Part shown: piece after piece, positions 24,545-32,155 of the stretch
Layout of the letters: each line of letters starts with the position of its first letter
Numbering within the stretch: position 1 is the stretch's first letter
Assembly (NCBI GenBank): GCA_964481825.1
Contig: CAYZUE010000009.1
Location: 1-33,787 of the forward strand
Direction: 5' to 3'
Source: CAYZUE01 sp964481825
Lineage (GTDB): Archaea; Hydrothermarchaeota; Hydrothermarchaeia; Hydrothermarchaeales; JALUUU01
Length of the DNA stretch: 33,787 bases
Program-made: the position numbers and the translations under genes
The notes under the pieces: model-generated
Seen by the model: the letters and a program-made list of their open reading frames with translations, nothing else
Told to the model about the DNA's origin: nothing
Databases searched by the model: none

Positions 24545-25672
24545 ATGAAGTTTTTTTGGGTTGACTGTACTAAAATGAGTACTTGGGAGAAAAGAAAGTC
24601 CTATGTCACATCAGCCCTTGAAGCCGGTGCGTCAGTGATTATAGTTAGAGATACGGATATAAGTCGAGTAAGGAAACTTGGGAATTTAAAAATTGCAACT
24701 TTTAGTGGGGAAGGAGATGTAGTCATCATTGGGTTGGATAGTGAAGGAGATGGAACAATAAATCTTCCAAATAAATTAGAGGATTCTGTAGATTTAAAAC
24801 GGATAAATGAACTGAAGAGGGCTAATAGAGAGGTTGCGGGTTATGTTGAAATTAATGGTAAAGAATTTGAAAGGCTAGCAGCAATTGAGGCAAAAGATGC
24901 AGATTATGTGGTGGTGGTAGGTAAGGACTGGACTATCATTCCCTTAGAGAATTTAATTGCTGAACTTCAGAAAGATAAAGGAAAGGTCATTGCAAAAGTA
25001 ACAAACGTTGAAGATGCAAGGCTTGCGGTTGAAACCCTTGAAGTTGGAGTAGATGGGGTTTTAGTTGAAACTAACGATATTCGACAAATAAAAAAAATTT
25101 CGGAAATAATCCAAAAAGAGATGGAGAACCTTTCTTTGAAAGTGGGTAATATAAGTAAAATAAAAAAAGTTGGGATGGGTGATAGGGTATGTGTAGATAC
25201 AGCTTCTCTTCTCGAGATGGGTGAAGGAATGTTATTGGGATCACAGGCTAATGGATTATTTCTAATTCACTCAGAAACCCTTGAATCAGATTATGTCGCC
25301 TCAAGGCCCTTCAGAGTAAATGCAGGGGCAGTTCACTCGTACATACTCAGTCCTGATGGTAAAACTAGATATCTGAGCGAAGTGAGTGCAGGGGATGAAG
25401 TAATGGCAATCAACGCAAATGGAAAAACTCGGAGCGTCATAGTTGGAAGAGTTAAAATAGAAAAGCGGCCATTGCTTTTGGTTGAAGCTGAATGTAATGG
25501 AAGACTTTACAAAACACTATTACAAAATGCTGAAACTATTAACTTAGTTAGTAAAGATGGGAAACCCATTTCAATGAGTCAATTGAAAGTTGGGGATAAA
25601 ATACTCATTTACGAAAATATAATCGGACGACATTTTGGTATGGAAGTGGAAGAGAATATAATTGAAAAATAA
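24545..25672 (+). CDS. aroB': 3-dehydroquinate synthase II
   Basis: This NAD-dependent enzyme converts the ADH product to 3-dehydroquinate (family of MJ1249). The 375 residues include MKFFWVDCTKMSTWEKRKSY at the start, DADYVVVVGKDWTIIPLENLIA, GVDGVLVETND, VGMGDRVCVDTASLLEMGEGMLLGSQ and FRVNAGAVHSYILSPDGKTRYLSE. All are typical family blocks, and the length matches. It is unrelated in sequence to bacterial AroB. It follows ADH synthase by 21 nt with a GAGGA ribosome site, and the two always act in series. Confidence 0.95.
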   Translation: MKFFWVDCTKMSTWEKRKSYVTSALEAGASVIIVRDTDISRVRKLGNLKIATFSGEGDVVIIGLDSEGDGTINLPNKLEDSVDLKRINELKRANREVAGYVEINGKEFERLAAIEAKDADYVVVVGKDWTIIPLENLIAELQKDKGKVIAKVTNVEDARLAVETLEVGVDGVLVETNDIRQIKKISEIIQKEMENLSLKVGNISKIKKVGMGDRVCVDTASLLEMGEGMLLGSQANGLFLIHSETLESDYVASRPFRVNAGAVHSYILSPDGKTRYLSEVSAGDEVMAINANGKTRSVIVGRVKIEKRPLLLVEAECNGRLYKTLLQNAETINLVSKDGKPISMSQLKVGDKILIYENIIGRHFGMEVEENIIEK

Positions 25673-25690
25673 TTTTTTTCGGGTGCAAAT

Positions 25691-26374
25691 ATGCCTTTAA
25701 TTGTTGGTAGTATAAAAGAGAAAAATCCCTCACGTTTTTTAAATGCCATAGAACTTGCAGAGAATGCGGACATTATTGAAGTAAGAATCGATGATATGGC
25801 TAATTTTGATTCAGAAAATATTAAAACCATTCTCAAAACAGTTAATGAAAGAGGAAAAAAAAGTATCTTGACTAACAGAAAACGGGAAGATGGTGGAGGA
25901 TTTACAGGTATCGAAGATGAAAGAGTGGGAATAATTGAAAAATGCATCACTGAAGCAGATTATGTAGATCTTGAACTGCAAATGCCAAGTTTAAGAAAGA
26001 TGGTTGACATATCTAAGGACGCAGATGTAAAAGTTATTATTTCCTATCATAATTTTAGTTCAACTCCAACAGAAAATGAAATGTTAGATATTATAGATAA
26101 TGAATTCAATGAAGGAGCCAATATAGCTAAACTTGCAACAAAGGCAAATTCCACAAAGGATATCCTTTCAATGTTAGCCGTTACTAAAAAAGGTTCCGAT
26201 ATTGGAGATGTATGCACTATTTCACTGGGAGATCTAGGTAAAATATCAAGGATAGCATCTCCGTTATTTGGATCTGTAATTACTTACGGTTATGTTACAA
26301 AACCTACAGCACCAGGGCAACTTCATATAGACGAGCTTAAAAATATTTTAAATATATTTGGAGAAATGAGATGA
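25691..26374 (+). CDS. aroD: 3-dehydroquinate dehydratase, type I
   Basis: AroD dehydrates 3-dehydroquinate to 3-dehydroshikimate through a Schiff base. The 227-residue protein has IIEVRIDDM (Glu 30, Arg 32), TNRKREDGGGF, the catalytic base in IISYHNFSSTP (His 120), the Schiff-base Lys 147 in NIAKLATKAN, and SLFGSVITYGY-like sequence followed by APGQLHIDEL at the end. Type I enzymes are usual in archaea. It overlaps aroE by four bases (ATGA), so the two are translationally coupled. Confidence 0.95.
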   Translation: MPLIVGSIKEKNPSRFLNAIELAENADIIEVRIDDMANFDSENIKTILKTVNERGKKSILTNRKREDGGGFTGIEDERVGIIEKCITEADYVDLELQMPSLRKMVDISKDADVKVIISYHNFSSTPTENEMLDIIDNEFNEGANIAKLATKANSTKDILSMLAVTKKGSDIGDVCTISLGDLGKISRIASPLFGSVITYGYVTKPTAPGQLHIDELKNILNIFGEMR

Positions 26375-27234
26375 AGATTGACGGAAATACAAAACTGTTT
26401 TGTGTTATTGGAGACCCAATTGAACATACACTATCTCCTGCTATGCATAATGCTTTATTCGATAAACTTAAACTGAACTGCGTATACACCGCCTTAAGAG
26501 TTACACCCCCCTTTCTTGAAGACTTTGTGAAAGGAATTAGGACTATGGGTCTTGGGGGCGTGAATGTTACTATTCCTCATAAGGTAGCGATAATTGATTT
26601 CCTCGATGAATTATCCAAGGAGGCTCAGATAATAGGTGCGGTAAATACGATAGAGATGCGAGGAAAAAAATTAATTGGGCATAATACAGATGGTATAGGT
26701 GCAATTGAAGCTTTAATTCAAGGTGGTGCAGACCCAAAAAACAAGAATGTTTTGATACTTGGATCTGGCGGTGCTGCTAGGGCTATAGGTGTTACTATCG
26801 CCTTAAGATCAGAGGTATCCTCCTTGACTGTTCTCGGAATTAAAAAAGATGAACTAAAACAACTTGTAGATGACATTAAAAGAGGTACTGGCGTTAAAGT
26901 TTTTTCTAAACTTATGGACACAGGTATTAATCAAGAATTATTGAAAGAATCCGATATAATTATCCATTGTACTCCAGTTGGAATGTATCCAAATATCGAT
27001 CAAACGATTATTACTGCTGAAGAAATACCATCCCACATAAAATTGATGGATATTGTCTACACCCCCCTTGAGACACAGCTGTTAAAAGAGACAAAGAAAG
27101 CAGGAGTGGAGACTTGTATTAGCGGTATAGACATGTTTGTCAATCAAGGAGTTGAATCTGCAAAATTATGGCTCAATATTGATCCCCCCAAGGATATTAT
27201 GAAACAAGTTGTTTTAAACAATTTAAGGGATTAG
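26371..27234 (+). CDS. aroE: shikimate dehydrogenase
   Basis: AroE reduces 3-dehydroshikimate to shikimate with NADPH. The 287-residue protein has CVIGDPIEHTLSPAMHNALF (shikimate binding), GVNVTIPHKVAI with catalytic Lys 71, GHNTDGIGA with the conserved Asp, LILGSGGAARAIG (nucleotide-binding loop), and CTPVGMYPN. The order and length are standard. It lies in the middle of the aro operon. Confidence 0.96.
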   Translation: MKIDGNTKLFCVIGDPIEHTLSPAMHNALFDKLKLNCVYTALRVTPPFLEDFVKGIRTMGLGGVNVTIPHKVAIIDFLDELSKEAQIIGAVNTIEMRGKKLIGHNTDGIGAIEALIQGGADPKNKNVLILGSGGAARAIGVTIALRSEVSSLTVLGIKKDELKQLVDDIKRGTGVKVFSKLMDTGINQELLKESDIIIHCTPVGMYPNIDQTIITAEEIPSHIKLMDIVYTPLETQLLKETKKAGVETCISGIDMFVNQGVESAKLWLNIDPPKDIMKQVVLNNLRD

Positions 27235-27240
27235 ATCCTA

Positions 27241-27615
27241 ATGGCTCCTAAAGATGAAAAGAAGATTTTAGAAAAAAAAATTTCTAATTATAACGATTTG
27301 ACAGCTTCACAACTCACTTCAGAACTAGTAAAAAGATTAAAACCTCAAGTTTTGAACAAATTCATGGAATCAAATAGACAAAGAATGCCTTACTGTTTAG
27401 AAGCTGAAAAAAATTTAGAAAATGGAAGGGCTGAAGAAGCAATCAAGCTATTAGATTATGCATTATCAAAGGCATATTACGGAAATGAGTATCTTTATGG
27501 GCTACTAGGAGATGCACATTTGAAAAAAGACGATATCAAGAAAGCCTTAGAATATTACGAAAAATCTGGATCTCATGATTCTCTAAAAAAAGGGGAAAAA
27601 ATCCGTAGAGGATAA
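27241..27615 (+). CDS. small TPR-like protein in the aro operon
   Basis: This is a 124-residue charged, helical protein with no catalytic motif. Two TPR-like units can be seen at about 50-80 (CLEAEKNLENGRAEEAIKLL then ALSKAYYG) and 84-110 (LYGLLGDAHLKKDDIKKALEYYEKSG). The residue pattern (Gly/Ala, Tyr, Ala-Leu-x-x-Tyr-Lys/Glu) suits helix-turn-helix protein-binding repeats. The N-terminal 45 residues form one or two helices. It starts six bases after aroE, so it is co-transcribed. TPR proteins usually scaffold other proteins; here it may bind shikimate enzymes or the kinase, but that is inference only. Confidence 0.65.
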   Translation: MAPKDEKKILEKKISNYNDLTASQLTSELVKRLKPQVLNKFMESNRQRMPYCLEAEKNLENGRAEEAIKLLDYALSKAYYGNEYLYGLLGDAHLKKDDIKKALEYYEKSGSHDSLKKGEKIRRG

Positions 27616-27621
27616 AAACTT

Positions 27622-28128
27622 CTATGACAAATAATCTAGGATAGTGGTAATAACTTCATCAACAGAGCGACTATCGGTATCTATCACATAGTCATTTTTA
27701 TTATAGTGATCTTCCCGAGAATCTAAAAGTTCCTGTATTTCCTTCTTAGGGTCTTGAACTTGAAGTAAAGGTCGATGGGTCTGCTTTTTAATTCTATTGT
27801 AGATGATATCCGGAGAAGCTTTAAGGTATATTATAACCCCATTTTCCTGAAGATTACGCATATTTTTTGAGCTGAGAACGACGCCACCGCCAGAAATTAT
27901 AATATGGTTCTTTTGCTTTGATACTTTAGAAACTATTTCTTCCTCTATCTTTCTGAATCTTGATTCCCCGTGTCTTTCGAATATCTCAGAAATAGTTATG
28001 CCAACTTCAGATTCAATTATGGCGTCTGTATCAGCTATTTTCATGTTTAAAATATTAGCTAGTTTTTGACCAACAGTGCTCTTTCCAGCACCCATAAATC
28101 CCGTTAGAACGATGTTTTTATCTCTCAT
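27622..28128 (-). CDS. aroK: shikimate kinase, bacterial AroK/AroL-type
   Basis: This is a P-loop (NMP-kinase fold) shikimate kinase of 168 residues. It has the Walker A LTGFMGAGKSTVG (Lys 16), IADTDAIIE with the shikimate-binding Asp pair, FRKIEEE, IISGGGVVL, the lid with THRPLLQVQD, and a C-terminal NDYVIDTDSRS. These are hallmarks of the bacterial enzyme. Most archaea use an unrelated GHMP-superfamily shikimate kinase, so this looks like replacement by transfer. It lies on the strand opposite the aro operon, seven bases from the TPR gene, and is divergent from tyrA. Confidence 0.92.
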   Translation of the reverse strand: MRDKNIVLTGFMGAGKSTVGQKLANILNMKIADTDAIIESEVGITISEIFERHGESRFRKIEEEIVSKVSKQKNHIIISGGGVVLSSKNMRNLQENGVIIYLKASPDIIYNRIKKQTHRPLLQVQDPKKEIQELLDSREDHYNKNDYVIDTDSRSVDEVITTILDYLS

Positions 28129-28141
28129 AGTTAAACTGGAA

Positions 28142-28159
28142 AAGACTTATTTGAGTCTT
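28142..28159. promoter_or_regulatory. palindrome in the aroK promoter, possible operator
   Basis: AAGACT (28142-28147) and AGTCTT (28154-28159) form a perfect 6-bp inverted repeat with six bases between. It lies 14-31 nt before the aroK ATG, next to a TATA-like CTTTATTAATA on the minus strand. This is a typical repressor position. The AGAC-N8-GTCT core also occurs upstream of birA. Confidence 0.4.
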
Positions 28160-28314
28160 ATTAATAAAGTTGACTATACCTATGATTAGCATTAAATATC
28201 ACTAATACTAGAATAAAAAAATAAGTATAGATTAATTTCTCAATTTCTTTATTAATCTACAATTTATTATTTATTTAATTATAGAGTAAATTAATATGCT
28301 AATTAATACAAAAA

Positions 28315-29640
28315 ATGAATTCAATGAAAATTGTAATTATTGGAGGTAGTGGGAGCTTTGGAAAGATATTTGCCAGGCTTTTTAAAGACGATGGCCATGA
28401 AGTAATTATCACAGGTAGAGATAGGTCTAAAGGACAAAAAGTTGCAGAACAACTGGGAGTTGAGTTCATAAATGAAAACGTAGAAGCCGCAAAGAAAGGG
28501 GATGTGGTGATTATTTCAGTTTACATCGAAAATACAATTGATGTTATAAAACAAGTTGCGCCCCATGTACAACCAGGATGTCTGTTAATGGATGTCACCT
28601 CTGTCAAGATGGGTCCATGTGTGTCTATGGCGGAATATGCAAGTGATAAAGTGGAGATAATGGGGGCTCACCCCATGTTTGGTCCTAGAGTTAGTTCTAT
28701 CGAAGGATTAAGATTTATCCTTACACCTATTAGAATTAAAAAATGGGAAAAGTTTCTATTTGGATTCCTAGAAAGGCATAAAGCTAAAGTTTTTATAACT
28801 ACTCCAGAAGAGCATGATAAAATGATGGGGGTAGTTCAAGGGCTTACTCATTTCGCTTATATTTCAATCGCATCAACATTACAAGAGTTGGGTGCAGATA
28901 TAAAGAAAACTAGAAGATTCTCATCCCCATTATACGAGTTAATGCTTGACTTTATTGCTCGGATAGTTGGTCAGAGTCCCCAGCTTTATGCATCAATTCA
29001 GACTCATAATCCCTTTATTTCGGAGGTTCATGATATTTTTATAAAAAGAACAAAAGAGATCAGGGATGTAATTGCTAACAATGATATCGAAGCTTTCACA
29101 AAGATAATGACTACAAGTGCAAGACATATTGGGGATTTAGAAGAAAGTATGGGGCGGAGTGATAAGGCAATATTGGCTTTAACTAGTGAGCTAAAAACCC
29201 TTATGAATTCTGTTGGAAAAAAAGTTTGTTTAAGGCATATATACTCAGGCGTAATACATGTTGGCATAGTGAAAGATGTGACACCCGATAAAGTAGTACT
29301 TGACATTCCCAATGGTGAATATATCAAACTTAAATTATCAAATATCGAGCTTCTAACTGCAGAGTCTCTAAAACAGTGGACTCTAGAAAATATTCAAAAG
29401 TTAAGGAGGGATTTCTCATTCATCTTTCCGAAAAATCTTAAAGAATCTGCAATATGCTCTTATGTTAATGCATTAGACCCCCGAATAATTTCGTGCAAGA
29501 TAGTTGATACATATGAAGGAAAACAGATACCCACTGGGAAGAAGAGTATAACATTAAGGGTAGAAACAACAGACTTTACAAAGGACGATTTTAAATTAGT
29601 TGAAAAATCATTAACTGATTTAGGTGGAGTTATAAGGTAA
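28315..29640 (+). CDS. tyrA: prephenate dehydrogenase with C-terminal FDX-ACB-like domain
   Basis: TyrA oxidises prephenate to 4-hydroxyphenylpyruvate for tyrosine. Residues 1-290 form the standard enzyme: a nucleotide-binding IVIIGGSGSFGKIFARLF, DVTSVKMGPC, MGAHPMFGPR, GVVQGLTHFAYIS with the conserved His, and a helical dimer domain. Residues about 300-355 form a small strand-rich segment. The last 79 residues (363-441) match the pattern of the FDX-ACB domain of bacterial PheRS beta: RRDFSFIFP, then IVDTYEGKQIPTGKKSITLRV and a final helix ending LGGVIR. That is a ferredoxin-like fold, and it could sense aromatic amino acids as ACT domains do. An ATG at 28324 is an alternative start. Confidence 0.92.
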   Translation: MNSMKIVIIGGSGSFGKIFARLFKDDGHEVIITGRDRSKGQKVAEQLGVEFINENVEAAKKGDVVIISVYIENTIDVIKQVAPHVQPGCLLMDVTSVKMGPCVSMAEYASDKVEIMGAHPMFGPRVSSIEGLRFILTPIRIKKWEKFLFGFLERHKAKVFITTPEEHDKMMGVVQGLTHFAYISIASTLQELGADIKKTRRFSSPLYELMLDFIARIVGQSPQLYASIQTHNPFISEVHDIFIKRTKEIRDVIANNDIEAFTKIMTTSARHIGDLEESMGRSDKAILALTSELKTLMNSVGKKVCLRHIYSGVIHVGIVKDVTPDKVVLDIPNGEYIKLKLSNIELLTAESLKQWTLENIQKLRRDFSFIFPKNLKESAICSYVNALDPRIISCKIVDTYEGKQIPTGKKSITLRVETTDFTKDDFKLVEKSLTDLGGVIR

Positions 29641-29641
29641 A

Positions 29642-30091
29642 TTATACTACACTTGATATAATCACTCTAAACCAACCAAGTTTAGGAATTGTTAAAACTA
29701 CTCTCCCTCGTATGAAATGGTCACTAATTGGGGGGGCAATACCAGCTATTTGATCGGAAAGTCTATTAGTCGTATTATTATCGCCTTTTGTATAAAATAA
29801 TAGCTTTCCATTTTTTTCTTTTATATCTATTACTCTATGAACAACTTCAACACTCTGGAAAGGATTGTAGAAGACTATGACATCCCCTTTATCAATTTGT
29901 AAAGTATCTACACCCTTTACTATAACAAGATCCCCTTTGTTTAACGTTGGCACCATACTATTCGATACAACTGCCATGACTGGTTTGTCAGTTCCTAAGA
30001 AATATGCAAGTCCTGTATTAATGGTGAAGGCCAAAAGGAGTCCTATCACTATATAGATGCCAATTTCTTTAAGTTCCTTTTTAAAGTCCAT
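29642..30091 (-). CDS. archaeal signal peptidase I
   Basis: This 149-residue membrane protease removes signal peptides. After an N-terminal membrane helix (about 10-31), it has the catalytic Ser in VVSNSMVPTLNKGD (Ser 45), EVVHRVIDI with His 85 taking the place of the bacterial Lys, and FYTKGDNNTTNR with Asp 104. These are features of the archaeal/SipW-type enzyme. A hydrophobic C-terminal end follows. The gene ends next to tyrA on the opposite strand. An ATTTAAAT box about 28 nt before the ATG suggests leaderless expression as a single gene. Confidence 0.92.
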   Translation of the reverse strand: MDFKKELKEIGIYIVIGLLLAFTINTGLAYFLGTDKPVMAVVSNSMVPTLNKGDLVIVKGVDTLQIDKGDVIVFYNPFQSVEVVHRVIDIKEKNGKLLFYTKGDNNTTNRLSDQIAGIAPPISDHFIRGRVVLTIPKLGWFRVIISSVV

Positions 30092-30115
30092 GATTTTTAT
30101 CCAAGTTTTATTATT

Positions 30116-30123
30116 ATTTAAAT
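30116..30123 (-). promoter_or_regulatory. TATA box for the signal peptidase gene
   Basis: The palindromic ATTTAAAT is centred about 28 nt before the ATG at 30091. No ribosome site is present, which fits a leaderless transcript. Confidence 0.5.
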
Positions 30124-30145
30124 TTGACGTATTAATTTTTTTTTA

Positions 30146-30239
30146 TATGGCCGATGATGTTTGAACTCAAGTCCGTGACTATTTCTTTTTATCTACCAAG
30201 GCCCGAATTCACGAGGATACCAAGCTACCCTACAGCTCC
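30146..30239 (-). tRNA. tRNA-Pro(CGG)-like element, probably degenerate, with possible 21-nt intron
   Basis: On the minus strand this stretch aligns with archaeal tRNA-Pro. From 30239: acceptor GGAGCTG, then TA, a D-arm GGGTAGCTTGGTATCCT typical of archaeal tRNA-Pro, the stem GTGAA and loop TTCGGG (anticodon CGG, G37). Then comes a 21-base stretch (30201-30181), A38, the stem GTCAC, variable GGAC, T-arm TTGAG, TTCAAAC, ATCAT, and CGGCCAT. The D-arm and most of the anticodon stem pair. The T-stem has only three of five pairs, with A at 61 where C is nearly universal. The acceptor fails at positions 1-3 (G-U, G-A, A-C). The discriminator is A. It may be a pseudogene or att-type relic rather than a working tRNA. 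Confidence 0.5.
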
Positions 30240-30351
30240 TTTTTGAATGATTAATCTTGCCTACTTATTAGATTATTCCTTTTTTCAATTGGCGACATTA
30301 CCACTATTATATCGTTTATTGTCGATGTTAAAGTTACTTAATGACGAGAAG

Positions 30352-30359
30352 ATTTAAAT
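30352..30359 (+). promoter_or_regulatory. promoter and ribosome site of the mevalonate operon
   Basis: ATTTAAAT predicts transcription from near 30382. GGGG (30398-30401) lies six bases before the GTG at 30408. The 316-nt gap from the signal peptidase gene (30092-30407) holds this promoter, the signal peptidase TATA box and the tRNA-like element; no coding gene is seen. Confidence 0.5.
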
Positions 30360-30407
30360 ACCACTACTTTGGGATTATCATTAAAATATCAGTATTTGGG
30401 GAATTAA

Positions 30408-31115
30408 GTGGAAATTATTAACACTCTTTCAATAAAGATTGCTGGAGAGATTGTGCTTTCGGCAGAGCCTAATAAGACTATTAGGAAGTGGAGAAAAGTT
30501 TTTGGAATATCCCAGATGGTTTTAGCAAAAAATCTAGGTGTATCCCCCTCAGTAGTAAGCGATTATGAAAGTGGAAGAAGACAATCCCCAGGATCTAAAA
30601 TGGTAAAAAAGATTGTTGATGCGTTTATTTCTGAAGATTTACAAAGAGGTTCCAGAGTTATTAAATCTTTCATTAGATTAGAGAAAGGAACTTCATTTTC
30701 AGAGGCTGTTTTAGACATAAAGGAATTTAGCGTCCCAGTTAAAGCCAAGGATTTGATAGAGGCAATTTCAGGAGAGCCTTTGATAAATGAAGAATTATTA
30801 AATAAGGATATTTATGGGTTTACAGTGCTAGACAGTGTAAAGGCTATCCTGGAGCTTTCATCAGAGGAATTTATAAGTATTTTTGGCATGACCTCCGAAA
30901 GAGCGCTTATATTTACAAATGTCAGTAAGGGCCGATCACCCTTTGTAGCAATACGAGTATCAAGTATCAAACCCGGTCTTGTTGTAATACATGGTGTTGA
31001 AAAAATTGATTCTCTTGGAAAGAAAATAGCAGTAAAAGATAGGATCCCTGTTGTACTATCTAGAGAATTAACCCAAGATAAAATGATACAGAAATTAGGG
31101 GGACTGTCAAATTGA
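30408..31115 (+). CDS. XRE-type helix-turn-helix transcription regulator of the mevalonate cluster
   Basis: This 235-residue archaeal regulator has an N-terminal lambda-repressor-type HTH at about 24-60 (TIRKWRKVFGISQMVLA, then VSPSVVSDYESGRRQSPG). A C-terminal part of about 170 residues contains LIEAISGEPLINEELLN and DIYGFTVLDSVKAI, with VSKGRSPFVAIRVSSIKPGLVVIHG. The C-terminal region may sense a ligand, but no known domain is certain. In many archaea a similar regulator precedes HMG-CoA synthase, thiolase and the DUF35 protein, as it does here, so control of isoprenoid synthesis is likely. The start is GTG. The TGA stop overlaps the next gene's TTG. Confidence 0.83.
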   Translation: MEIINTLSIKIAGEIVLSAEPNKTIRKWRKVFGISQMVLAKNLGVSPSVVSDYESGRRQSPGSKMVKKIVDAFISEDLQRGSRVIKSFIRLEKGTSFSEAVLDIKEFSVPVKAKDLIEAISGEPLINEELLNKDIYGFTVLDSVKAILELSSEEFISIFGMTSERALIFTNVSKGRSPFVAIRVSSIKPGLVVIHGVEKIDSLGKKIAVKDRIPVVLSRELTQDKMIQKLGGLSN

Positions 31116-32152
31116 ATAATGGGATTGTTGGTTATGGGGTATATGTGCCTTCTTATCGAATAAAGACTTCAGAAATAGCAAGAGTATGGAAGAAGGAGGG
31201 TGCGGATATAGAGAATAATCTAAGGATATTCGAGAAAGCAGTCCCAGATTATGATGAGGACACTGTTACAATGGCGGTAGAAGCAGCACGCAGATCATTA
31301 GATATGGCGGGGATTGATTCTAAAAAAATCGGGGCTATCTACGTAGGATCAGAAAGTCATCCATACACGGTTAAACCAACTGCAACAATTGTTGCCGAAG
31401 CAATTGAAACATCTGTTGAGATTACAGCTGCGGATTTTGAATTTGCATGTAAAGCCGGGACAGCGGCTATTCAATCATGTATGGGGATGGTTTCTTCTGA
31501 GATGATAGGATATGGGCTGGCTATCGGCTCAGATACAGCTCAAGGTGCTCCTGGAGATCCTTTAGAATACTCGGCCGCCTCTGGAGCAGTGGCTTATATT
31601 ATTGGGAAAAGAAACTGCCTAGCCTCCTTTGAAGAATACTACTCTTTCACTACGGATACCCCAGATTTTTGGAGGAGAGAGGGGCAGAGTTATCCTAGTC
31701 ATGGAGGCAGGTTCACGGGATTGCCAGCATATTATAAACACGTCTATAATGCATCCATGGGGTTAATGCATAAATGTGGATTGAATCCAGAAGATTTTGA
31801 TTATGCTGTGTTCCATCAACCAAATGGTAAATACCCACTTGGAGTTGCAAAAATGTTAGGATTTAAGAAAAAACAAATAAAAGATGGGATCCTTGTAGAC
31901 AGAGTTGGGAATCTATACTCAGGGTCATCGCTTTTAGGATTGGCCAGAATCCTGGATATAGCAAACCCTGGTGAAAAGATACTCATGACTTCTTTCGGAT
32001 CAGGAGCAGGTAGTGATTCCTTCAGTATCACTGTCGAGGATAATATTCTAGAAACACGGGGTAGAACGCCGAAAGTTGAAGACATAATTAAAAACGGTAA
32101 ATATGTAGATTACGCGACTTATGCTAGAATGAAGAAGAAGATAAAGGTGTAA
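31112..32152 (+). CDS. hydroxymethylglutaryl-CoA synthase
   Basis: HMG-CoA synthase joins acetyl-CoA with acetoacetyl-CoA for the mevalonate pathway. The 346-residue thiolase-fold protein has the catalytic Glu 81 in VGSESHPYTVKPT, Cys 113 in FEFACKAGTAAIQ and His 235 in FHQPNGKYP, so the full triad is present. GNLYSGSSLLGLARIL and MTSFGSGAGSDSFS are typical late motifs. The size fits archaeal HMGS. The start is TTG overlapping the regulator's stop (TTGA). It is followed three bases later by its partner thiolase; in archaea the two enzymes form a channelled complex with the DUF35 protein. Confidence 0.96.
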   Translation: MNNGIVGYGVYVPSYRIKTSEIARVWKKEGADIENNLRIFEKAVPDYDEDTVTMAVEAARRSLDMAGIDSKKIGAIYVGSESHPYTVKPTATIVAEAIETSVEITAADFEFACKAGTAAIQSCMGMVSSEMIGYGLAIGSDTAQGAPGDPLEYSAASGAVAYIIGKRNCLASFEEYYSFTTDTPDFWRREGQSYPSHGGRFTGLPAYYKHVYNASMGLMHKCGLNPEDFDYAVFHQPNGKYPLGVAKMLGFKKKQIKDGILVDRVGNLYSGSSLLGLARILDIANPGEKILMTSFGSGAGSDSFSITVEDNILETRGRTPKVEDIIKNGKYVDYATYARMKKKIKV

Positions 32153-32155
32153 ATA

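Noticed and set aside
30150..30182. Box C/D sRNA on the plus strand (GATGATG near 30152)
   Set aside because: No proper CUGA D box or C'/D' pair follows, and the same bases are explained by the tRNA-like element on the other strand.
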